From contig NZ_JASGED010000012.1 in assembly GCF_047606765.1 (NCBI RefSeq), positions 1-64,000 on the forward strand: DNA of 64,000 bases. Reading direction: 5' to 3'. The position numbers were made by a program, and so were the translations under genes. The first letter of the stretch is position 1. Each line of letters opens with the position of its first letter. This DNA is from Thermomonas sp047606765 (GTDB taxonomy: Bacteria; Pseudomonadota; Gammaproteobacteria; Xanthomonadales; Xanthomonadaceae). This document shows, piece by piece, positions 17,577 through 25,257 of the stretch. A model generated the notes under the pieces. That model did no database searches and had not been told where the DNA came from. It saw nothing but the letters and a program-made list of their open reading frames with translations.

Positions 17577-18662
17577 ATGCGAAACGACGATGCCAGCAGC
17601 ATTCTGGTAACCGGTGGGGCGGGTTTCATCGGCAGCCGGCTGGTGAAAGCGCTGCGCCAATGTCATCCCGACGCACGAATCATGGTGCTGGACAACCTGC
17701 ATCCACAGGTTCACGGCCCCGATGCATCGCCGCCCGTGCTTCCGGAAGGCTGCAGCTTCCTGATGGGAGACGTCGGCGAGCAGGAAGTGGTGGAACATGC
17801 TGTTGCCGAGTCGCGTCCGGCACTTGTGTACCACCTTGCGGCGGAAACCGGTACAGGGCAGTCCTACGACGAAGTCGTGCGGTATTGCAGGGCCAATGTG
17901 GCCGGAACGGCCAACCTGATTGCGGCCATTCGCCGCCACGCTGGCACGCGGCGCGTGGTGCTTGCTGCGTCGCGCGCGGTCTACGGGGAAGGCGGTTACC
18001 GGGATGCGCAGGGCCGGGAGTTTGTGGGCTTGCCGCGCGATCCTGCCGCGATGGCGCGAGGAGATTTCTCGGTCGGGGCACCACCAGGCTTCGAGCCGCC
18101 GTACCAGGCCATCGCCAGCCATGCCGGGTTGCCGCCGGCACCTGCGTCCATCTATGCATCGACGAAATTGATGCAGGAATACCTGCTGCAGCAGGCGGGC
18201 GAGGGGGCTGGCTGGGATGCAGTGATGCTGCGTTTCCAGAATGTCTACGGCCCCGGGCAATCCTTGCGCAACCCCTATACGGGCGTGCTCTCCATCTTTT
18301 GCAGCCAGTTGCTGGCGGGGCAGGGGCTTGCGATCTTCGAAGACGGCAACATCGCGCGCGACTTCGTGTTCGTCGATGACGTGGTGGACGCGCTGGTTCG
18401 CGCGGGCAGTGCGGATCTGCCGCACGGTGCCGTGCTGGACGTTGGCAGCGGAGAAGCGGTGACGATCCTGGAAGTGGCCCGGACATTGATGGAGGCACTG
18501 GGTGCTCCGGCAGATGCCTGCAGCGTGAGTGGTCAGTTCCGTGTTGGTGATGTTCGCCACGCCCGCGCCGATATCAGCGCGGCGCGGGCGTTGCTGGGAT
18601 GGGAGCCGCGCGTGCGGCTCGCCGATGGACTGGGTCAACTGGCCCGATGGGCTGGGGCATAA
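17577..18662 (+). CDS. NAD-dependent sugar epimerase/dehydratase (extended SDR)
   Basis: The 361-residue protein is an extended short-chain dehydrogenase acting on nucleotide sugars. NAD binding is GGAGFIGS (13-20); the catalytic triad is probably S132, Y193 and K197 (YASTK). The ASRAVYGEGGY segment (131-141) replaces the common SSSVYG and resembles proteins described as dTDP-L-rhamnose 4-epimerases. FVFVDDVVDALVRA and QNVYGPGQS are typical family features. It would supply an activated sugar to the neighbouring transferases. Exact substrate is uncertain. Confidence 0.8.
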   Translation: MRNDDASSILVTGGAGFIGSRLVKALRQCHPDARIMVLDNLHPQVHGPDASPPVLPEGCSFLMGDVGEQEVVEHAVAESRPALVYHLAAETGTGQSYDEVVRYCRANVAGTANLIAAIRRHAGTRRVVLAASRAVYGEGGYRDAQGREFVGLPRDPAAMARGDFSVGAPPGFEPPYQAIASHAGLPPAPASIYASTKLMQEYLLQQAGEGAGWDAVMLRFQNVYGPGQSLRNPYTGVLSIFCSQLLAGQGLAIFEDGNIARDFVFVDDVVDALVRAGSADLPHGAVLDVGSGEAVTILEVARTLMEALGAPADACSVSGQFRVGDVRHARADISAARALLGWEPRVRLADGLGQLARWAGA

Positions 18663-18679
18663 TGTCGGAGAGGAAATTG

Positions 18680-19636
18680 ATGGCGAATCAGGACATGATG
18701 GACAACGAAACGGTTCGTGTTTTCGTCGGCGTCGACAGGTCGCAGTTGCTGGCGGTTCCCGTCCTCGAATATTCGATCAAGCGCCATACCACCGCGAAGG
18801 TGGAAGTGGTCCCGATGCTCGACCTGCCCGTACCCGTGCCGAAGGATCCCCGGAACACCCAGCGCACCGGTTTCTCCTTCAGTCGTTTCTGCATCCCGAA
18901 ACTGGCGGGTTACAAGGGGCGTGCCATTTACATGGACGCCGACATGATGGTCTTCAAGGACATCCTCGACCTTTGGAACATCCCGTTCGACGGTGCCAAG
19001 GTCATCGTCCAGAAGGAAGTGAAGTTCGAGGACGAGACGACCCGGAAAGCCGGGGCACCGAAGGCCCGCAAGAAGCAATGCGCGGTCATGCTGCTCGATT
19101 GCGACAGGCTCGATTGGAAGATCGAGGACATCATCGCCGGGATGGACAGGGGCGAGTACGACTACGAACAGTTGATGATGGAGTTCTGCATCCTCGACGA
19201 ATCCGAAGTGAAGTACGGCGTCCCCTTCGAGTGGAACAGCCTGGAGCATTGGGACGAAGACACCTGCCTGCTGCATTACACCGACGTCGCGACCCAGCCC
19301 TGGACGGCGTGCGGCAATCGCAACGGGCATCTCTGGTTCGCCGAGGTGCGCCACATGTTGCGCGAAGGCAAGCTCAAGGTTGCCGACATCCGCAAGGAAA
19401 TCGAGCTCGGCTATTTCCGGCCATCGCTGATCCGCGATATCCGTTTCCGGCATTTCATTCCTGCTCCGCTGCAGCGCCATTGGGATCGATACAACGCCTG
19501 GTCCGACAAGAAATCGGGATATATCCCGCACAAGGCGGTGTACGAGGCAAAGCGAATGCGTGCTGCCGCGATCAAGAAATACGAGGCCGAACTGGCGCGC
19601 CAACAGGCGAGCGGCAGCGGAATGCCGGACGCATGA
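18680..19636 (+). CDS. Glycosyltransferase, GT-A fold (GT8-like)
   Basis: The 318-residue protein has a nucleotide-sugar fold with FVGVDRSQ at its start, a RFCIPKL segment and a metal-binding YMDADMM (84-90). Later motifs are MLLDCDRLDW and LLHYTDVATQPW. Such proteins occur in LPS and capsule loci; the donor is unknown. ATG 18680 is preferred for its AGAGGA ribosome-binding site; ATG 18662 overlaps the epimerase stop (TAATG) and would add six residues. The C-terminus is a basic helix ending in the overlap with the next gene. Confidence 0.75.
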   Translation: MANQDMMDNETVRVFVGVDRSQLLAVPVLEYSIKRHTTAKVEVVPMLDLPVPVPKDPRNTQRTGFSFSRFCIPKLAGYKGRAIYMDADMMVFKDILDLWNIPFDGAKVIVQKEVKFEDETTRKAGAPKARKKQCAVMLLDCDRLDWKIEDIIAGMDRGEYDYEQLMMEFCILDESEVKYGVPFEWNSLEHWDEDTCLLHYTDVATQPWTACGNRNGHLWFAEVRHMLREGKLKVADIRKEIELGYFRPSLIRDIRFRHFIPAPLQRHWDRYNAWSDKKSGYIPHKAVYEAKRMRAAAIKKYEAELARQQASGSGMPDA

Positions 19637-20733
19637 CATCGCTGGCCAACGGGGTGTTCGACATTCTGCGCGAGGGCAACACGGGCAAGCCCAACATCCT
19701 CGTCCTGACCGAGCACGTCAACGCCACGTACTTCATCAGTTTTGACAGGCCGCTTGGTGCGATGCACGGGCGCGGCGAACTCAATTTTGCGGTGGCGAGC
19801 CAGGCGCGGGTGGATGATTTCGGCTTGCAGGCCTGGGATATCATCCGCAGCCGCTTCCGCCCCGATCTTGTCGTGTTCACGCGCTTTGGCCTGCCTTCGG
19901 GCGTGGCGTTCATGCGGCTGGCGCGGAACAAGTGCGTCCCGGTCGTGTATCACATCGACGACGATCTTCTCGACCTTCCCGATTCCCTCGGCGCCGACAT
20001 CATGCAGCGGAATGGTTCGCTGCAGGTCAAGGAAGCCCGCAGGGAACTGCTGTCGAATGCAGATCTGGTTTACGCATCGACGGCGGCACTGGCTGAACGG
20101 ATGCGAACAAGGTTTCCGCATCGGGACATTTTCCATGGCATCTATGCGTCCTATCCCGGGGATGTGGATGCCGCATCGGGCAATGCTGCTCGCGTCATCG
20201 GCTACATGGGATCGCGGGGGCATGCGCAGGATCTGGAACTGGTGGTTCCCGCCCTTTGCCGGTTGATGACCCGCATGCCGGAATTGCGCTTCGAGACATT
20301 CGGCACGATCGCGATGCCACAGGCACTCGCGCCCTTCGGTCCCAGGGTTACTTCGCACCCGGTCAGCAAATCCTACGGGGCGTTCCTGGAGCAGCTCTCC
20401 CGGCTTTCGTGGGCGGTCGGACTTGCGCCACTCGTTGATGAACCCTTCAATCGCTGCAAGGCGCCCACGAAGTTCATCGAGTACACGGCCGCCGGCATTC
20501 CGGTAGTGGCAAGCGATGTCGTCGTGTATCGCGATGTCGTTTCGGAATCGGGAGGTGGTGTCTTGGTCGGCGACGATTGGGAAACAGCCATTGACGGTAT
20601 GCTCGAATCTCCCGGAAAAAGCGTGGAGATGGTCAAGGCAGCGCGCAATTACTGCAGGTCGCGTTTTGCGCCGGAGTTGCTCGAGGCGCAACTACGCACA
20701 GCGATGGCGCGGGTCGGAGTTCGATGCCCCTGA
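19633..20733 (+). CDS. GT4-like glycosyltransferase
   Basis: The 366-residue protein has a GT-B fold with NILVLTEHVN near the start, DLVVFTRFG and YHIDDDLLDLPDSLG in the first half, and the nucleotide-sugar binding segment KAPTKFIEYTAAGIPVVASDVVVYRDVV near 275-305. The HIDDDLLD pattern is frequent in O-antigen cluster enzymes. It begins at the ATGA overlap with the preceding gene. The sugar donor cannot be assigned. Confidence 0.8.
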   Translation: MTSLANGVFDILREGNTGKPNILVLTEHVNATYFISFDRPLGAMHGRGELNFAVASQARVDDFGLQAWDIIRSRFRPDLVVFTRFGLPSGVAFMRLARNKCVPVVYHIDDDLLDLPDSLGADIMQRNGSLQVKEARRELLSNADLVYASTAALAERMRTRFPHRDIFHGIYASYPGDVDAASGNAARVIGYMGSRGHAQDLELVVPALCRLMTRMPELRFETFGTIAMPQALAPFGPRVTSHPVSKSYGAFLEQLSRLSWAVGLAPLVDEPFNRCKAPTKFIEYTAAGIPVVASDVVVYRDVVSESGGGVLVGDDWETAIDGMLESPGKSVEMVKAARNYCRSRFAPELLEAQLRTAMARVGVRCP

Positions 20734-20770
20734 GAAAGCCGTAGCGCCATATCCGGAGAGGTGAAGCGGA

Positions 20771-21157
20771 ATGCTGTTCAACTCGTTCGAATACGTCATC
20801 TTGCTGGGAGTCTCGGTACTGCTGTGCTGGCTCGTCCCCTGGGTGCGGGCGCGGCATTCGCTCGACTTCCCGGTGCAGGTCAGCGCCATCCTGCATGAAG
20901 CAAACGGGCCAACCGTGGCGGACTGGCATTCGGGCCGCAGCGGTTTCATGGCGTCCCCGGGCGGCGAGTTCCAGGTCGAGTTGGGGCCGGCACAGCTATG
21001 TCCCGGCTACTATCAATTCGTGCTGGTGGGCTTCGGCCCGGACGGCACCCAGCATTTCCTGAGCCGGCCGCTGAGGTTCCGGGTCGTTGGCGACTACTTC
21101 GGCTCGACCCGCGTGCAACCCATGGCCGTCTGGACTGAAACGAGTGGACAGCGATGA
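20771..21157 (+). CDS. Chimeric ORF: MBOAT-like N-terminus joined to part of a Wzt C-terminal domain
   Basis: The 128-residue product begins MLFNSFEYVILLG, the hallmark start of membrane-bound O-acyltransferases, with one hydrophobic helix (about 8-24). From about residue 32 it is instead a Wzt tail: ILHEANGPTVADWHS through RVQPMAVW. By my count about 52 of 82 positions match Wzt residues 304-385. The first 35-40 residues of the Wzt tail domain are absent. It has a GGAG ribosome-binding site and its stop overlaps the methyltransferase start (ATGA). It may be a recombination remnant or a membrane-tethered sugar-binding fragment. Confidence 0.7.
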   Translation: MLFNSFEYVILLGVSVLLCWLVPWVRARHSLDFPVQVSAILHEANGPTVADWHSGRSGFMASPGGEFQVELGPAQLCPGYYQFVLVGFGPDGTQHFLSRPLRFRVVGDYFGSTRVQPMAVWTETSGQR

Positions 21158-21726
21158 ACGAACGAAGCCGGCTGGACGCGGCCTATTACCAGTCCCTGCA
21201 CGATGCCAACCCCGCCTTCCAGGGGAACAACTGGCTGATACAGGACCTGCCCCTCCTGCGGGAATGGGGGGGGACTTCGATCCTTGAACTGGGCTGTGGC
21301 AATGGATTGTTCCTGGAACGGGCTGTCGCGATCTGGCCGCAGGTGATGGGCCTCGACTGGGCGGCATCACCAGTATTGGAGGACGTTCGTGCCCGCCACC
21401 CGGGTATCGGGTTCGTCCAGGCGGATGCGATGCAGTGGTCGCCGGATGAGCCCTTCGACATCGTGGCGTCCGCCGATTTCCTGGAGCACCTGCCGCCAGA
21501 CCGCTTGCCCGCACTTTTGACGCGCTTCCATGGCTTCGGCAGGCGGCACTTCCATCGCATCGCCTGTTATGACGATGGCCATAGCCATCTTTCGATTTTC
21601 CCGCCGGAAATCTGGATGCAATTGTTCGAAGATGTTGCACCCGGTTGCTACCGGCTGCTTTCAAACGAAGCACGCAAGGGACAGGCCGACAAGCGCGTCA
21701 TCACGGTGGCGGGCTTCCGGGAGTAA
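21154..21726 (+). CDS. Class I SAM-dependent methyltransferase
   Basis: The 190-residue protein has the Rossmann methyltransferase motif I ILELGCGNGLF (43-53), GLDWAAS as the acidic loop and DIVASADFLEHLPPDRLP as motif IV region. It resembles small methyltransferases of sugar clusters. It is the last gene of the polysaccharide locus. Methylation of the chain end is a known signal recognised by Wzt tails, so a role in capping is possible; modification of an internal sugar is equally compatible. Confidence 0.82.
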   Translation: MNERSRLDAAYYQSLHDANPAFQGNNWLIQDLPLLREWGGTSILELGCGNGLFLERAVAIWPQVMGLDWAASPVLEDVRARHPGIGFVQADAMQWSPDEPFDIVASADFLEHLPPDRLPALLTRFHGFGRRHFHRIACYDDGHSHLSIFPPEIWMQLFEDVAPGCYRLLSNEARKGQADKRVITVAGFRE

Positions 21727-21824
21727 TCACCGGCAAGCGCATCACTCTCGTCCCATGCTTCTTTTGTGACGTGGGATGCGCGAACGAATCAGGTTGCCGA
21801 AGAGATGCAGTGTGCTGCACTGCT

Positions 21825-21850
21825 GACAGGGGGCGCACATGCCCCCTGTC
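21825..21850. terminator. Bidirectional terminator between the polysaccharide locus and etfA
   Basis: A perfect 10-bp stem GACAGGGGGC/GCCCCCTGTC closes a 6-base loop between convergent genes. There is no long T-run on either strand, so termination strength is uncertain. The remaining bases of 21727-21865 show nothing recognisable. Confidence 0.6.
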
Positions 21851-21865
21851 GCATGTGATTGCGCG

Positions 21866-22807
21866 TCAACCCAGCGCCGCTTCCAGCTCCGGCAGGATTG
21901 CGAACAGATCTCCCACCAGCCCGATATCCGCGATCTCGAAGATCGGCGCGTCGCCGTCCTTGTTGATGGCGACGATCGTGCCGGCGTCCTTGATGCCGGT
22001 GAGGTGCTGGATCGCGCCGCTGATGCCGACGGCGATGTACAGCTCCGGGGCGATGATCTTGCCGGTCTGGCCGACCTGCAGTTCGTTCGGCACGTAGCCG
22101 GCATCGACTGCCGCGCGCGAGGCACCGACCGCAGCGCCCAGCTTGTCGGCCAGCGCGTAGATGACCTTGAAGTTTTCCTCGGAGCCAACGCCGCGACCAC
22201 CGGATACCACGCGTTTGGCGCTTTGCAGGTCGGGGCGGTCGGACTTGCCGGCGGCAAGGCCCACGAAGCGGGTATGCGAGGGCAGGGCGGCATCCACGCT
22301 GGCTGCTTCAACGGCGGCGCTGCCACCCTTCGCAGCTTCCGGCCACGAGGCGGTGCGCACGGTGGCGACCACGATCTGGTCGGCCGGTGCTTCCACGGTG
22401 ATGATCGCGTTGCCGGCGTAGATCGGGCGCTTGAAGGTGTGCGTGCCTTCGACCGCCATCAGGTCGGAAATCTGGTTGACGCCCAGCAGCGCAGCCACGC
22501 AGGGCATCAGGTCCTTGCCGAAGGTGGTGCTGGGGCCGAACACGTGGGTATAGCCCTTCGCCAGCGCGGCGACCTGCGGGGCCTGCACCTGTGCGATGGC
22601 GTGCGCGTTGGCGGCATTGGCGATGGTCAGCACCTTCGCAACGCCTGCAATCTGCGCGGCTTCGCTGGCGATGGCGGTGGGATCGGCAGCCAGCACCACG
22701 ATGTCGATGGCCTCGGGCGACAGCGCCTGCGCGGCGGAGACGGTCTTGGCGGTGGCGGCGTTGAGCTTGCCGTCCAGGTGTTCGGCAACGATGAGAACCT
22801 TGGCCAT
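21866..22807 (-). CDS. etfA: Electron transfer flavoprotein alpha subunit
   Basis: The 313-residue protein is the FAD-binding ETF subunit, which carries electrons from acyl-CoA dehydrogenases. The FAD site is visible as SGGRGVGSEENF and GQTGKIIAPELYIAVGISGAIQH. The start MAKVLIVAEH is canonical and its ATG overlaps the etfB stop (ATGA). It forms the right-hand border of the variable polysaccharide locus, as in Xanthomonas. Confidence 0.95.
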   Translation of the reverse strand: MAKVLIVAEHLDGKLNAATAKTVSAAQALSPEAIDIVVLAADPTAIASEAAQIAGVAKVLTIANAANAHAIAQVQAPQVAALAKGYTHVFGPSTTFGKDLMPCVAALLGVNQISDLMAVEGTHTFKRPIYAGNAIITVEAPADQIVVATVRTASWPEAAKGGSAAVEAASVDAALPSHTRFVGLAAGKSDRPDLQSAKRVVSGGRGVGSEENFKVIYALADKLGAAVGASRAAVDAGYVPNELQVGQTGKIIAPELYIAVGISGAIQHLTGIKDAGTIVAINKDGDAPIFEIADIGLVGDLFAILPELEAALG

Positions 22808-23553
22808 CACAGGAGCCCCTTCTGCTTGAGCGCGGCAACCAGTTCCGCCGCATCCTTCACCATCACCCCGCGGCTGCGCTTGGCTGGCGCGGCATGGTGG
22901 GTGGTCTTGAGCGAATCGTTGGCATCCACGCCGAGGTCGGCGAAGGCGATGGTTTCCAGCGGCTTGCTCTTGGCCTTCATGATGTCCGGCAGCTTGATGA
23001 AGCGCGGCTCGTTGAGGCGCAGGTCGGTGGTCACCACGGCGGGCAGATCGACCTCCAGCGTTTCGAGGCCGGCATCGACTTCGCGCACCACGGTGGCCTT
23101 GCCCTCTGCGATGTCGAGCTTGGAGGCGAAGGTCGCCTGCGGGCGGCCCCACAGCGTGGCAAGCATCTGGCCGGTCTGGTTGGCGTCGTCGTCGATGGCT
23201 TGCTTGCCGAGGATGACGAGATCCGGGGATTCCTTCTCGATCAGCTTGAGCAGGGCGCGGGCGGCGGTCAGTGGCTGCACCGGGCCATCGGCCACGACGT
23301 GGATGGCGCGGTTGGCTCCCATCGCCAGGCCGTTGCGCAGGTGCGGCTGGGCGTCGGCGGGTGCAATCGTGGCAACCACGACTTCAGTGGCGATGCCCTT
23401 GTCGCGCAGGCGCAGGGCTTCTTCCAGCGCGATGTCGTCGAAGGGGTTGGGCGACAGCTTGACGCCGTCGGTGACCACGCCGGAACCGTCCGGCTTGACC
23501 TGGATGCGGACGTTGAAGTCCACCACGCGCTTGTAGCCGACGAGGATTTTCAT
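22807..23553 (-). CDS. etfB: Electron transfer flavoprotein beta subunit
   Basis: A 248-residue ETF beta subunit starting MKILVGYKRVVD, with the AMP-binding region DLVILGKQAIDDDANQTGQMLA and the ETF beta signature VVREVDAGLETLEVDLPAVVTTDLRLNEPRF. It pairs with EtfA; the membrane acceptor ETF-QO is encoded 2 kb away (25258-26922). Confidence 0.95.
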   Translation of the reverse strand: MKILVGYKRVVDFNVRIQVKPDGSGVVTDGVKLSPNPFDDIALEEALRLRDKGIATEVVVATIAPADAQPHLRNGLAMGANRAIHVVADGPVQPLTAARALLKLIEKESPDLVILGKQAIDDDANQTGQMLATLWGRPQATFASKLDIAEGKATVVREVDAGLETLEVDLPAVVTTDLRLNEPRFIKLPDIMKAKSKPLETIAFADLGVDANDSLKTTHHAAPAKRSRGVMVKDAAELVAALKQKGLL

Positions 23554-23647
23554 CGTGCGGTGAATCCTGAAGAGGACAAGACCGCCATTTTACCCGAGGG
23601 CGATCCGGGTATTTGCTCCAAGCGCTCCAGCCGTGGTCTGCGAGGCT

Positions 23648-23696
23648 GCCGGGCATTCGCTGCGCCGCTCGAAATGCGGTTGCGCGAACACCCGGC
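23648..23696 (+). repeat. Structured dispersed repeat, copy A
   Basis: A hairpin-forming element with outer arms GCCGGGCATTCG and CGAACACCCGGC around a core GCTCGAAATGC. Related copies lie at 32026-32072 and, inverted, at 32111-32162. The outer stem bases differ between copies but stay paired. Confidence 0.6.
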
Positions 23697-23787
23697 AACC
23701 TCGCCACGTTCTCGCCGGTTGCCCGAAAGTACGCTGGGCAGGACGCCGCCGCCCGCTAGAATGGGCGTTCTCCCCCGCATTGGAGCA

Positions 23788-24513
23788 ATGCCCGTGGCTT
23801 CCGCCAAGAGCAAACAGTACGCCAGCGCCGCAGCCGCCCTCGACGGGCTGGTGGCGGATGGACAAACCCTCGCCGTCGGTGGCTTCGGCCTGTGCGGCAT
23901 CCCAGAGGCGCTGATCGCCGCGTTGCGCGATTCCGGCGTGAAGGATCTGACCGTCATTTCCAACAATGCCGGCGTGGATGGCTTCGGCCTGGGTCAGCTG
24001 CTGACCACCCGCCAGATCAAAAAAATGATTTCGTCCTACGTGGGCGAGAACAAGGAGTTCGAGCGCCAGTATCTGGGCGGCGAGCTGGAACTGGAGTTCA
24101 ACCCGCAGGGCACGCTGGCCGAGCGCCTGCGCGCCGGCGGTGCGGGCATCCCGGCGTTCTTCACCGCCACCGGCTACGGCACGGTGGTGGCCGAGGGCAA
24201 GGAGACGCGGCAGATCGATGGCCGCTGGTACGTGCTGGAAACCGCGCTGAAGGCGGATGTGTCGCTGGTCAAGGCGTGGAAGGCCGACAAGGCCGGCAAT
24301 CTGGTCTTCCGCAAGACCGCGCGCAACTTCAACCCGGCCTGCGCGATGGCGGGAAGGGTTTGCGTGGTGGAAGTGGAAGAACTGGTGGAGATCGGCGAGA
24401 TCGATCCCGATCACGTCCACCTGCCCGGTATCTATGTGCAGCGCATCGTGGTGAATCCGACGCCGGAAAAACGCATCGAACAACGCACCATTCGCCAGCC
24501 GGAGGGCAACTGA
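23788..24513 (+). CDS. scoA: Succinyl-CoA:3-oxoacid CoA-transferase subunit A
   Basis: The 241-residue subunit has the family I CoA-transferase features VGGFGLCGIPEALI (near 30-43) and TVISNNAGVDGFGLG. With subunit B it would activate acetoacetate using succinyl-CoA. TGGAGCA is its ribosome-binding site; GTG 23794 is a less likely start. The acetoacetate released by the tyrosine pathway enzymes at 1104-2855 would be a fitting substrate. Confidence 0.92.
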   Translation: MPVASAKSKQYASAAAALDGLVADGQTLAVGGFGLCGIPEALIAALRDSGVKDLTVISNNAGVDGFGLGQLLTTRQIKKMISSYVGENKEFERQYLGGELELEFNPQGTLAERLRAGGAGIPAFFTATGYGTVVAEGKETRQIDGRWYVLETALKADVSLVKAWKADKAGNLVFRKTARNFNPACAMAGRVCVVEVEELVEIGEIDPDHVHLPGIYVQRIVVNPTPEKRIEQRTIRQPEGN

Positions 24514-24514
24514 C

Positions 24515-25141
<627 letters not shown>

Positions 25142-25166
25142 GGCACTCGCGGGGCGCTGGTAGTAG

Positions 25167-25236
25167 ATGCCGAGCTTGCTCGGCATGGAAACGGCCTTGA
25201 GCGATATTGATGCAGAAAGCGGAGCAAGCTCCGCTT
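25167..25236. repeat. Two GAGCTTGCTC-type palindromes
   Basis: Perfect 20-bp palindromes at 25167-25186 (ATGCCGAGC-TT-GCTCGGCAT) and 25217-25236 (AAGCGGAGC-AA-GCTCCGCTT) lie between convergent scoB and ETF-QO genes. They belong to the family seen at 2856-2940 and may act as terminators. Confidence 0.8.
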
Positions 25237-25257
25237 CTACAAAAGGATGGGCGAGGA

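Noticed and set aside
8717..21726. Prophage or genomic island with integrase
   Set aside because: No mobility genes or flanking direct repeats were found; the region is bordered by conserved metB and etfA, typical of an allele-exchange locus.
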